The notes beneath the pieces were generated by a model. The model was not told where the DNA came from, did no database searches, and worked only from the letters and a program-made list of their open reading frames with translations. Position numbers and translations under genes: made by a program. 50,479 nucleotides of DNA, taken from Akkermansiaceae bacterium. GTDB lineage: Bacteria; Verrucomicrobiota; Verrucomicrobiia; Verrucomicrobiales; Akkermansiaceae. How positions within the stretch are numbered: the first letter of the stretch is position 1; the number at the start of each line of letters is the position of its first letter. This document shows positions 39,281-48,046 of the stretch, piece by piece. The stretch covers positions 1 through 50,479 of the forward strand of contig CAJJBR010000076.1 in the NCBI GenBank assembly GCA_905182475.1, in the 5' to 3' direction.

Positions 39281-40099
39281 ATGATCCCTCCCGCCCATCC
39301 CGAAACGCTCTCGGAAATGGGATCGAATGCGGGACGTATCCGGCGGGCTTTCCGGCAACTGCGAAACTCTCCCTGCTCATGGATGCTGTTCCGCATCCTT
39401 TTAATCATGCAGGCCGTGCCTGTGATCTGGAATGCTATCGTCCCTAGTGGGCCAGATAAACTGAACCAAGCCCAGCAACTCCTCGGACTGGGGAAAACGG
39501 ATTTTCTTTCGGGGCATTTCTGGCAACCACTTTCCTATTCCCTGATCCATGGAAACTGGCTGCACCTCCTCGTAAACGCCGCCAGCATCCTCCTGCTTGG
39601 ATCCAAGCTCGAGCACATCGTTTCGAAAACGACCTTCTGGCTGCTCTCACTCTTCGCCGCACTGGCGGGAGGACTACTTTTCCTCCCGCTCACTTACCAC
39701 GGTGGCGATCTACCGCCGACTCTTGTCGGTTCCTCGGCAATCTGCTTCGCCTTTCTCGTTCTCCTTACCACCCTCTCGCCGGAGTCGAAATTCCTGCCCG
39801 TTTTTCTAAGCGGACGCTCCATCGGCATAGCGATCATTTTAGCAAATCTGGTTCTTGCCCTCCTGAATCCGAATCTACCCACTGGCCCGCTGGCAGCCTA
39901 TGGAAAACAGCTTTCCGAAAACGGCTTCGTAGATCTTTTCAAAATCAGCCACGCATGCCACCTAGGCGGATCACTGGCCGGATATTTCTATGGAAAATGG
40001 CTACTCCGCCCGCGGGTCACCCTCAAGTCACTCCAACGTGCCCGCGCTAAAAAAGAAGCCATGGCCAATGACCCCACAGAAAAAGAGCCGGTCACTTAA
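39281..40099 (+). CDS. Rhomboid-family intramembrane serine protease
   Basis: 272 residues with about six transmembrane helices. The rhomboid landmarks are WQPLSYSLIHGNWLHLLVNA in helix 2 (His and Asn of the oxyanion region), LVGSSAICFAF in helix 4 (catalytic Ser in a GxS-type motif, here GSSA), and SHACHLGGSLAGYFYGKW in helix 6 with the catalytic His. The C-terminal tail is basic and cytoplasmic. Rhomboids cut within the membrane; the substrate is unknown. Its last 8 bases overlap the end of the convergent gene on the minus strand. Confidence 0.9.
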   Translation: MIPPAHPETLSEMGSNAGRIRRAFRQLRNSPCSWMLFRILLIMQAVPVIWNAIVPSGPDKLNQAQQLLGLGKTDFLSGHFWQPLSYSLIHGNWLHLLVNAASILLLGSKLEHIVSKTTFWLLSLFAALAGGLLFLPLTYHGGDLPPTLVGSSAICFAFLVLLTTLSPESKFLPVFLSGRSIGIAIILANLVLALLNPNLPTGPLAAYGKQLSENGFVDLFKISHACHLGGSLAGYFYGKWLLRPRVTLKSLQRARAKKEAMANDPTEKEPVT

Positions 40100-41396
40100 T
40101 CCCGTATTGCTCCTTGAACTCCTCGCGAGCTGCCTTTTGCTCCGGGGTGTCGGTCGGCCACTTGCGGTGAATGCCTTGGAGGGACTCCGTTCTCGCCTCG
40201 CCCTCGGGAAGAGTCAGCGCCCATTGGGTAGCGGTTTGCGGATCGTATTTTGCGACAGCCTCCACGTAACCTTTGACTGAAGCGGTCTTGGTAGAGCCTT
40301 CCGGTTCTGCTGTCAGCCATTCACCGGCGGCGCGGTAGTCGGTTTGCGTCCAGTTCCGCATGGCACCGGAAACCTGGCTATCCCTGGTATCCCCGGAAAG
40401 GTTTCCCCCCATCCATGCGATCCACTGGCCTTTCTCGGCGCCCTTCGCGGAACCTGCAATGCTTGACGAGATCCCGCCAATCTCCTCCTCAGAAAGCTTT
40501 TGCTCTGCGATCCACTTGCTTCCTTTCTCAAAACCGTCATTGGCGATCCCGTCCGCAAGATGATACATAGCGATGCCCCCTTCACCGTCCGGATGCGCCT
40601 CCTGATACACACGCATCAGATTGAGAAATTCCCCGCGCTCCTCCGGCGTCCTGATTCCTTGGGCGATTCCTCTCAGCGCGCTCGAGGGATCATCCATTTT
40701 TAGCTCCGCGATCAGATCGAAAGCGAGTTTCATGTCCTTGGTCGCGGCTCCTTTCACTAGACCGGCTTTCACATTGTCGGTGATCAGATCGGGATGTTTT
40801 TTGCCGTTTTCGCGCACCCATTCCAAGGCTCCATCCGGATCGGTGCTTGCCCAGCTCGCGAGGGAGCTGGAGAGGATATGGGCGCCCATCATCCCCTCTC
40901 CGAGCAGGTCTTCGCTCTCGGTGAAAAGCGAAAGTGCGGCCTGCGGATGGTCGTTGGCGAGCATCATGATGGCGAAGGTGATCATGCCTGTGCGCATCTC
41001 CTCATCAAGATCGGTGGCGTCCCGGAATATCCCGATCAAGATTTATATCTGGGAGGCGTCTAATGAAAGCATCAGATCCATGATCCCGGCGATACGCTCT
41101 TGGGTTTTCTCGTCAGGCTGCTCGCCGCTTTCCTTGTAGGTTTCCATTTCCTTGGCAAATTCAAGGAGTTCCTTTGCCGCCGCGCGGGCTGCCGCATCCT
41201 TGTCTTCCCTCGCCCGCTTGGTGACGAGTGCCCCGGCATCCGGACTTTCCGAATCGATGGATATTCCCAGAGCGGCGGCCTCGGCTACGAGTTTTCCGTG
41301 GGTTTCCCGGGCACCTTCCAGCCGCAGCTTGTCAGCGTATCCTAGAAACGCGGCGGAAATGAGAATCAAGACGGAAATGGCGATGGAAATTTTCAT
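40092..41396 (-). pseudogene. Helical-repeat secreted protein interrupted by an in-frame TAA
   Basis: Two frames read as one gene: 117 residues from 41396, then TAA at 41043-41045, and in the same frame without any shift another 317 codons to 40092. The N-terminal part has a membrane or signal helix (ISIAISVLILISAAFLGYAD) and a charged helix. After the stop come helical repeats with a W-x3-D-x3-A-x2-W theme: ASWASTDPDGALEWVRENGK, MRNWTQTDYRAAGEWLTAEP and AVAKYDPQTATQWALTLPEG. One base change (for example AAA to TAA) would explain it. Either a recent nonsense mutation, a read error, or readthrough. Restart at TTG 41039 is possible but would lack the signal. The paralogous gene at 41404 lies 7 bases upstream. 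Confidence 0.75.
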
Positions 41397-41403
41397 AGGT
41401 GCT

Positions 41404-42576
41404 TCAGTCCAGGTTTTTCAATGCTTCTTCTCGTTTCGCCGGATCGGAGATTTTCTCCGCGAGGGAGCGCGCTCCCTCCTTGTTATCATACGTCCCGGCC
41501 TCGTCGAGAAAACCAGTAAGGACATCGTCGTTGCCGGTCGATTCATGATATTTCAACGCGAGCTTAACCGCGTCGTCGAATTTCATTCCACCGCCGAAGG
41601 AATTGCCACCGAAGGACGCCATGTTTCCAATGCTCTCGCCAGTCACCCTATCCACTGAGCCGGGTGCTTCGGCAGATAGCCACTCGCGCATCTCGTCGAG
41701 GTCTTCCGCCTCGGTCTTCGCTTTGAAAGCCTTGCCCTGCACACTGCCCAACGCCGCCTTCTCCGCAACTGCCACCCGTTCCTCCCCAGTTGCGCCAATC
41801 CTGTCGAGAAATTCCGAGGCATTTTCAAGACCGCCCTGCATGGCCGCCTTCGAAGCCGCTTTCCCGAAAATATCAATTCGCTCTTTTTCGGAAACCTGTC
41901 CCCGAACCAGGGATGCGAACGCCGCTTGATCCGATTTCTTCAACTGCATGAAGCCGAAACCATCCAGCACTTCCTTACGCTGATCCGCAAGAAGTGCGGC
42001 GACCCGCGCTTCCGCTGCCGCGGGATCGTGCGAGAGGAGTTGCGCGACAAGATTGGACTCGAACATCGTCCGGATCCGATTTTTCCCATCAAGTGATTTG
42101 CTATCAAAAGTTCCAGAGGCGATTTCCTTTTCAAACCACGCGGTGGCAGCGGAGGCATCCTTTTTCGCCCATTGCCCGAGCGCGGAGGCAAGCTGCCAGC
42201 CTATACCGTTCGACTCATCTCCGAGCTGCTTGGAAAAGCGAGTGAGCGCCAGTTCGGGGTCTTTGGTCACAAGCGGACCGAGCAACATCGCCTGAAGCAT
42301 CATTCGCTCTTCATCCGCGAGATCGAGCGCGGCGATCTGTTCCAGTGCCGCGACGAGTTCGTCTTTGTCCATTTTCTGGAGGCGACTCTGGAAAGACATC
42401 ATCTTGCGCATGTCCTTCATGCCACCAGTGCGGGTCATCTCGCCAAACACCTCCGCCATCTCCTGCCAGTCGATGGTATCGGCATACTCCTTCGGCGTCT
42501 CCCGGGAGGAAACAATGGAGCCATCCGGGGCGGGTGGAAGCGTCCAGTATCTAACTGGTCTGGAGCCCTCAACCAC
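41404..42576 (-). CDS. Helical-repeat protein, paralogue of the interrupted neighbour
   Basis: 390 residues from a GTG at 42576; no ATG is near and no signal peptide is present, although the neighbour has one, so the true N-terminus may be lost. The body is helical with the same repeat theme: ASALGQWAKKDASAATAWFE, AQLLSHDPAAAEARVAALLA and MREWLSAEAPGSVDRV. The in-frame codons upstream of the GTG (reading AIFKFDGKV) also look protein-like until a TAG 45 bases away. No enzyme motif is visible. Similar families in Verrucomicrobiota lie next to sigma factors and DUF6600 proteins; function unknown. Confidence 0.75.
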   Translation of the reverse strand: MVEGSRPVRYWTLPPAPDGSIVSSRETPKEYADTIDWQEMAEVFGEMTRTGGMKDMRKMMSFQSRLQKMDKDELVAALEQIAALDLADEERMMLQAMLLGPLVTKDPELALTRFSKQLGDESNGIGWQLASALGQWAKKDASAATAWFEKEIASGTFDSKSLDGKNRIRTMFESNLVAQLLSHDPAAAEARVAALLADQRKEVLDGFGFMQLKKSDQAAFASLVRGQVSEKERIDIFGKAASKAAMQGGLENASEFLDRIGATGEERVAVAEKAALGSVQGKAFKAKTEAEDLDEMREWLSAEAPGSVDRVTGESIGNMASFGGNSFGGGMKFDDAVKLALKYHESTGNDDVLTGFLDEAGTYDNKEGARSLAEKISDPAKREEALKNLD

Positions 42577-42717
42577 TTTGCCATCGAATTTGAAGATCGC
42601 ATGCCGACCAACCGTTAACCGACATCGCTAAAGAGCCAACTTACACAAAAAAGCTTACACTCCCCCCTTTTCACTGGGATCTTGTCAAACACCCTCCGTG
42701 GGATTGCTTGGGGATAT

Positions 42718-45700
42718 TCACTGTCCCGGTTGCTCCTGCTGTTGGCGGGCGCGCTCTTGTTGCTGGCGTTGCATTTCTTCCTGTTGCTGCCTTGCACGCT
42801 TCTGCTGTTGGCGAGCCTGTTCCTGTTGGCGGCGCTGCATTTCTTCCTGCTGCCTACGTGCCAGTTCCTCTTGCTGCTGACGGCGGGCTTGTTCCTGCTG
42901 TTGGCGCATTTGTTCCTGACGTTGTTGTTCACGGCGTTGCATTTCCTCCTGCTGACGGCGGACCTGCTCTTCCTGGGCTTTGCGAGCCTGTTCCTGCTGC
43001 TGACGCTGTATTTCCTCCTGCTGTTTCATACGCGCTAACTCCTGCTGCTGGCGAATTTTCTCTTGTCGCTCCTCTTCGCGGCGTTGCATCTGCTCTTGCT
43101 GTTGGCGAGCCTGTTCTTTGCGAGCTTCCTCCTGCTGCTGTTTGGCCAGCTCTTGCTGCTGGCGTATTTGCCCCTGCTTTTCCTGCTGCGCCCTCAAGGC
43201 TTCCTGCTGCTGTTTGGCACGCATTTCTTCCTGCTGCTTTGCCTGCCGCTGACGCATTTGCTCCTGATTTTCCTGCTGCGCTTTCACAGCCTCTTCCCGC
43301 TGCTTGGCTTGTTCCTGCTGCTGGCGTATTTGCTCTTGTTGTGCTTTCAAGACTTCTTTCTTCTGCTGCATTTGCTCTTGCTGCATTTGCTCTTGCTGCT
43401 GCCTGTCTCTCAACGCTTCTTTCTGTAGCCTGCGAGCTTGCTCTTCGCTAGCCTGTTGGCGTAATTGCTCACGCATCCGCTCCCGCTTGCTTTCATTTGC
43501 CTCGTTGGCTTTCTGTGCAGCTTCCTGCTGCGCGAGCATCTCGGCTTCTTTCTGCTTCTGAAGTTGCTGCTCTTCTTTCATTTGCTGCTGACGCTGACGG
43601 GCGTCCTCCGCAGCTTTGATCGCTTGCTTCTGCGCTTCCTCGGCCTGAATCTTCTGCTGCTCTAGCATTTTTTGAGCATCCGCAGCGGGATTGGCATTTG
43701 GTGGCGTGTCGGCTTCCTTTGGCGTAGGGTTTTCAGGCTCTGCCTCGACTTCCGGGATTGTCGGCGGTTCGACCGGCATTTCGGGACGATTCGGTCTTTC
43801 AGGGAGGTTCGGTCTAGTTGCAGGATTCTCGGTGACATTGGGGTCTTTCGGACGTCCAGTTCTAGGGCGTCCCCTCCTGTTTGGTTTGTCCAAGGGTGGA
43901 GTCGGGGCCTCGGGCACTGGAGTCACCTCGGTAGGCATTTCCGGCGCCGGATCGACTGATGGTGTCGTTTCAGGAACTTCCGGTGCGATCACCTCAGGCT
44001 CTGCTCCGGCCTCCGGGTTTGCCGGGGGTTCTACAACTGGCTCTTCCGGCATACCGGGACGGTTCGGTCTGTCGGGGCGGCTTGGACGTGCGGGAGGAGT
44101 GCCGGGCGTTTCCGGAATGATCGTGACCGTAGGATCGACCGGACGTGCAACCTCTGGCCCACCGGTTCTAGGGCGACCCGGACGATTTGGACGATTTGGA
44201 CGATCCGCCGGAGCAACTGGAGTTTCGAGCTCAGGAATCACTTCTGGAGGCATAACGGGTTCAACTACCGGTGGTGTGTCTGGAATCGTTTCCACAGGAG
44301 GCTCTGGAATTACCGGAATTGGGATGGATCCATTCGGTCTTCCCCGGCGGCCGGGACGGTTTGGAACATTCGGAATCTCCGGGATCACAGCTGTCGGCGG
44401 CTCGGGGCGAAGTTCTGGATTCGGGCGGGTTCCCCGGCCACGGCCATTTTTTTCACCGTCCTGGCGGCGTGCGTCTTCCAGCTTCTGACGACGATGCTGT
44501 TCAAACCTCTCACGGCCTCCGTTGCGCTCAACTGCGCCTTGCGCTTCGCGGGCTTGATCGGCACGGCGTTGATGAAAACGACGAATCACATCTGGAGAAA
44601 GTTCACGGGAACGATCAACTGTGACATCGCCAAGCCTACGGCTCACACGCCCCGGGCGTAGAGCCTGATTCCAATTCGCATCCATGCGGGGTGCGGCAAC
44701 TTGAAGCGACTTGCCATTGAAACGAGGTCGAAGATGACGACCCGCTCTATCGAAGCGAGGGCTCTGATCTAGGCGGAGGTGGTGCACGGGGAAAGTCCTT
44801 CCGATTTCACTACAAACCCTCTGATAACGTGGGCCGCCTACAAAGACGCGCTTGTTCGTAACTTGGTAGTGGGTGATGTTCGTGGTATTCCTGAAAATGA
44901 CGGCATTCTGCGCTGCGGGGAGGCAATATGGGCGGATGTTGTTCCCGAAATTCCTGTATGACACGAATGAGAACCAGCCAGAACCTATGCCGAAAGTCAC
45001 TTCGACCGAAGAATCCCACTGACGTCCGCGCCACGCGAGGGTTTCAGGAGGCAGCGGAGCCCAACCTATGTGTCCAGGGCTTTCACGCCAGGTCACCCAA
45101 GCTGGTGCCCATTCGCTACCCGGAACCCAGATCCAGCCGACATTCCGCAGCAAAGCCCAGCGCCCGTAGTGGTAGCAGGCCCAGCCGAAAGGCTCGTCAG
45201 AAACCCACGTCCAGCCTTGGTCGGTGAATGCCCAGCGACCACGGGTGTAGGGACGCCATGTGACGTCTCGGACAACTGCAGGCTGGTAAACATAACCGTA
45301 GTCCGTGGTTTCGAACCATGATCCGAAGTTTCCAAGAGGTTCGTAAAAGTTTTCAAAATCCCCAGTTGGCGGACCGATGTCGAAATCCGACACCACAGGC
45401 AAGGCTCGCAGTGGCTCCCGCCCGGCAAGCTCGGACTCCTTGTTCTTCAGTTCACTTTCCAGCCCTGTGAGTTCCTGCTGGCGCGCCTCGATATTCTCCT
45501 GGAGCCCTGAAACCTTTTCCTCTCGCTCCGCAAGTTCCCGTTCGCGTTTTTCAATCTCCGCCCGGGCTGCCGCATCATCTGCCGCCAGAGCATCCTCCAT
45601 CGCGAAACGTTGCTGCTCGATCTGCGACCGCTCGCGCTCAATCGCATCCCTCTCCGCGGCGAGCTGCTGGTCGGCGAGTTCGGTTTCCAACTGCCGCTGC

Positions 45701-45831
45701 CTTTCCGTCGCATCATTGGCAGCCTTTTCCAGCCTAATGAGTTTTTCCTCAAGATCCTTCGACGACTTGTCACATGAGGGAAGAAAGAGGACGGTGGTGG
45801 CAGCAAGGGCGGCGAGAACGGAGGCTTTCAT
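42718..45831 (-). CDS. Giant mosaic lipoprotein with DUF6600-like domain, Pro-rich linker and Gln-rich coiled coil
   Basis: 1037 residues. The lipoprotein signal ends LFLPSC (Cys20). Residues about 22-145 are a coiled coil (ERQRQLETELADQQLAAERD). Residues about 160-330 form a Trp- and Tyr-rich DUF6600-type domain with repeats of WVSDEPFGWACYHYGRW and GWIWVPGSEWAPAWVTWRES. A basic region (about 330-480) follows. A Pro/Arg/Glu linker (480-740) holds several copies of RPNRPGRPRTG-like units alternating with acidic PEVP-type stretches. The last 290 residues are a Gln/Glu/Arg coiled coil (QARRQQQEELARRQQEEMQR). The layout suggests a long fibre between membrane and wall or a matrix scaffold; function unknown. 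The gene begins a minus-strand group with the helical-repeat genes after it. Confidence 0.88.
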   Translation of the reverse strand: MKASVLAALAATTVLFLPSCDKSSKDLEEKLIRLEKAANDATERQRQLETELADQQLAAERDAIERERSQIEQQRFAMEDALAADDAAARAEIEKRERELAEREEKVSGLQENIEARQQELTGLESELKNKESELAGREPLRALPVVSDFDIGPPTGDFENFYEPLGNFGSWFETTDYGYVYQPAVVRDVTWRPYTRGRWAFTDQGWTWVSDEPFGWACYHYGRWALLRNVGWIWVPGSEWAPAWVTWRESPGHIGWAPLPPETLAWRGRQWDSSVEVTFGIGSGWFSFVSYRNFGNNIRPYCLPAAQNAVIFRNTTNITHYQVTNKRVFVGGPRYQRVCSEIGRTFPVHHLRLDQSPRFDRAGRHLRPRFNGKSLQVAAPRMDANWNQALRPGRVSRRLGDVTVDRSRELSPDVIRRFHQRRADQAREAQGAVERNGGRERFEQHRRQKLEDARRQDGEKNGRGRGTRPNPELRPEPPTAVIPEIPNVPNRPGRRGRPNGSIPIPVIPEPPVETIPDTPPVVEPVMPPEVIPELETPVAPADRPNRPNRPGRPRTGGPEVARPVDPTVTIIPETPGTPPARPSRPDRPNRPGMPEEPVVEPPANPEAGAEPEVIAPEVPETTPSVDPAPEMPTEVTPVPEAPTPPLDKPNRRGRPRTGRPKDPNVTENPATRPNLPERPNRPEMPVEPPTIPEVEAEPENPTPKEADTPPNANPAADAQKMLEQQKIQAEEAQKQAIKAAEDARQRQQQMKEEQQLQKQKEAEMLAQQEAAQKANEANESKRERMREQLRQQASEEQARRLQKEALRDRQQQEQMQQEQMQQKKEVLKAQQEQIRQQQEQAKQREEAVKAQQENQEQMRQRQAKQQEEMRAKQQQEALRAQQEKQGQIRQQQELAKQQQEEARKEQARQQQEQMQRREEERQEKIRQQQELARMKQQEEIQRQQQEQARKAQEEQVRRQQEEMQRREQQRQEQMRQQQEQARRQQQEELARRQQEEMQRRQQEQARQQQKRARQQQEEMQRQQQERARQQQEQPGQ

Positions 45832-45925
45832 AGTGCGAGGCGCAGTGGTTTCAGAATCTTAGACCACCGGTGTGGCGATAAGATTCAGTTTTTTTACCAG
45901 ATATCGGAACGCAACCCTACCCAGC

Positions 45926-46582
45926 TCAATCGCCAAGCAGAACGAAATCCACGAATCCTTTCACATCGCCCATCGATTCTGGCACCTCCCGGTTGACCCG
46001 AACGCCCAGCGCGCCTTCCACCGCGCGCTGTTCCAAGGCGACTGCACGGGGATAAGCTTCGAAAACATGATGCAGAGGATGGTGATACTCCCGGAGAATG
46101 ATCTTCCCCGTTTCCGGATCGTGAATGCAGCGAAGGAAGAGTCCCTCTTTCTCACGCAGTTTCGAGAAAAGCTGAGCCTTATAGAGCAGAGTGGTTCCTT
46201 TGCTTACACTCGCTTTCCAGTCTTCCTCTTGGCTTTGAAAATACTGAAAGAGCAACCGCTCCGGTGCGTTTTCACCGAAGAGACGCTTGATTTGGTCGAG
46301 CATTTGCAAAGTAAAACCAACCGGGATCGAGGGAAACAGCGCCTCCGCTTTCTCCGATAGGCGATAAAAAATTTCCGGTCTGCCTATCTCCGTCCGGGGA
46401 ACCCGCGAACGCTTCAGATAGCCGCGCTTGGTGAGGTCTTCGCAATGCTGCTTGACCGTCATGTAACTGGAGCCAAGTCGCCTGGAGAGCTCGCTGACTG
46501 CGAGACCGCCGGAGGTTTTTAATTCAGACAGAGTCCCAAGCCACTGAGGCTTGAGCAAATCATGGAATGCCGGGATGAACAT
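45926..46582 (-). CDS. Winged-helix transcriptional regulator
   Basis: 218 residues from the ATG at 46582. The N-terminal 80 residues are a winged helix: LGTLSELKTSGGLAVSELSR, RRLGSSYMTVKQHCEDLTKR and a wing YLKRSRVPRTEIGRPEIFYR. The remaining part is a helical and mixed domain with no sensor motif I recognise; layout is similar to SufR/DeoR-type regulators, but the Cys set of SufR is absent. A palindrome 48 bases before its start may be its own operator. It is divergent from the dead sulfatase gene, whose former regulator it may have been. Confidence 0.8.
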   Translation of the reverse strand: MFIPAFHDLLKPQWLGTLSELKTSGGLAVSELSRRLGSSYMTVKQHCEDLTKRGYLKRSRVPRTEIGRPEIFYRLSEKAEALFPSIPVGFTLQMLDQIKRLFGENAPERLLFQYFQSQEEDWKASVSKGTTLLYKAQLFSKLREKEGLFLRCIHDPETGKIILREYHHPLHHVFEAYPRAVALEQRAVEGALGVRVNREVPESMGDVKGFVDFVLLGD

Positions 46583-46629
46583 AGGTTTTGTGTCGTAATT
46601 TCGACCGAACGCGTCTAACAATTCTAGCG

Positions 46630-46644
46630 CAAGTTGTCAACTTG
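46630..46644. promoter_or_regulatory. Palindrome CAAGTTG-T-CAACTTG in the divergent promoter region
   Basis: Perfect 7-bp arms around one base. On the minus strand its centre supplies TTGACA (46635-46640), a consensus -35 for the regulator gene, so a bound repressor would block that promoter. It also lies 34 bases before the former start of the sulfatase gene. Confidence 0.5.
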
Positions 46645-46677
46645 TCCAGAAGTCGGATCGAGGAAGTGTAACCACAT

Positions 46678-47116
46678 ATAAACACCCTCAGAAATCTCGT
46701 TTTCGCCGCATTTGCACTTTGTGCGGCGGCAAATGCCGCAGAGCGACCGAACATCCTATTCATTTTCACCGACGACCATGCAACCGAAGCTATCTCCGCC
46801 TACGGCGATCGCTACGACAAGGTCTCGCCCACCCCGAACATCGACCGCATCGCCAAGGAGGGCATGCTGTTCCGTCGCTCCTACTGCGGAAACTCCATCT
46901 GCGGCCCGTCGCGCGCCACGATCCTGACCGGCAAGCACTCCCACATGAACGGCTTCCTGGACAACAATTCCAGCCGCTTCGACGGCACCTAGCCGACCTT
47001 CCCAAAAATGCTCCAGGACGCGGGGTTCGAGACCGCGATGATCGGGAAAAAAATGACATGGATTGGATGCACGGGGAGCGCATCGTTGCGGCAAGTCCGC
47101 AAAATACACAATACTG
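46678..47116 (+). pseudogene. Sulfatase remnant with lost start, nonsense codon and large deletion
   Basis: The frame from 46678 reads a signal peptide ([16 protein letters not shown]), then [20 protein letters not shown] with the metal-binding Asp pair, and [20 protein letters not shown] with the Cys-x-Pro-Ser-Arg motif that is turned into formylglycine in active sulfatases. Three lesions are seen: the start codon position is ATA instead of ATG, a TAG at 46990-46992 interrupts the frame (probably CAG before), and after AMIGK the sequence leaves the family, so about three quarters of the roughly 450-500-residue enzyme is gone. Sulfatases of this type desulfate polysaccharides in Verrucomicrobiota. 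Confidence 0.88.
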
Positions 47117-47162
47117 AGGACACGGGGTTGATTCTTAGCCCTTCTTTCCCTAGAAAGAAGTT

Positions 47163-47987
47163 GTGACCCGACCCGTGGATTCCGTAATCGATTTTCTGAA
47201 AGCCGAGCAGGCGCGCGGGAACAGCCACGTCTATCTCGACGAAGAAGCCCGAGTCGGATTGCGCGAACTATACGTGCGCTCACGGAAGCCAGTGGCTATG
47301 CCGGTGGAGGAAGCCGCTCCTGTCGCCCCAGTGACGGCAGAAGCCGTCATTTCTGGTGATTCGAAAGCAGCCAAACTGGACGGACTCAGGCAGCAGGCAG
47401 AGCGGTGGGTGCCCGCCGTTTCACTCGGAAGCCTGCGGGAGAAAATGGTTTTCGCGACCGGCAACCCCGATGCGGATATCATGCTTGTAGGCGAAGCACC
47501 GGGCTATAACGAGGAGAAGGAAGGTGAGCCTTTCGTCGGCCCCGCCGGACAAAAACTCAACGACATCCTCAAGGCGATGGGCGTGAAACGGGAGGGCGTA
47601 TACATTTCCAATCTCGTGAAATTCCGCCCGGCCATGCCAAAGCAGACCACCAACAATCGAAAACCAACCCCCGAGGAAATGGCAGCATGCCTCCCTCTGG
47701 TCATGGCTGAAATTTCCGTGGTGCAGCCGAAAATCATCATCGCCCTTGGAGGAACCACAGCCGAAGGCCTTCTTGGACTTGAGGGCACGATCAGCTCCAT
47801 GCGAGGAAAATGGCACGATCTTTCCGGCATCCCCGCCCGCGTCACATATCACCCAAGCTACCTCCTACAAAGCAGTGGCTCGAACCAAGTGAAACGCTCA
47901 CTCTGGGAAGATATGCTCGCTGCGATGGAGAAGCTCGGAATGCCAATCTCGGAAAAGCAGAAAAGCTACTTCCTGCCGAAGCCGTAA
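47163..47987 (+). CDS. Uracil-DNA glycosylase superfamily protein (type 4-like, reduced Fe-S site)
   Basis: 274 residues from GTG. The first 90 residues are a variable helical extension. The UDG core has FATGNPDADIMLVGEAPGYN (the GEAPG water-activating loop, near 109), EPFVGPAGQKLNDIL, SNLVKFRPAMPKQ and the DNA-intercalation motif RVTYHPSYLLQSS. Family 4 enzymes hold a 4Fe-4S cluster with four Cys; here the expected first two are replaced (ERWVPAVSLGSLREKM in place of CxxC), the third is Phe in VKFRP, and only the fourth (AACLPL) remains. The cluster is therefore probably missing. Activity on uracil is plausible but uncertain. Confidence 0.85.
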   Translation: MTRPVDSVIDFLKAEQARGNSHVYLDEEARVGLRELYVRSRKPVAMPVEEAAPVAPVTAEAVISGDSKAAKLDGLRQQAERWVPAVSLGSLREKMVFATGNPDADIMLVGEAPGYNEEKEGEPFVGPAGQKLNDILKAMGVKREGVYISNLVKFRPAMPKQTTNNRKPTPEEMAACLPLVMAEISVVQPKIIIALGGTTAEGLLGLEGTISSMRGKWHDLSGIPARVTYHPSYLLQSSGSNQVKRSLWEDMLAAMEKLGMPISEKQKSYFLPKP

Positions 47988-48046
47988 CATGCGCCTTCCC
48001 AAGGAATTTCTTTGGATAAATTCACGCTCTAAAAGGATGAAGTTTC

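Noticed and set aside
43691..44488. Long open frames opposite the giant lipoprotein gene (for example 265 and 247 codons on the plus strand)
   Set aside because: They mirror the Pro-, Arg- and Gln-rich codons of the real gene and give low-complexity Gly/Ser, Leu or Cys runs with no signal, domain or ribosome site.
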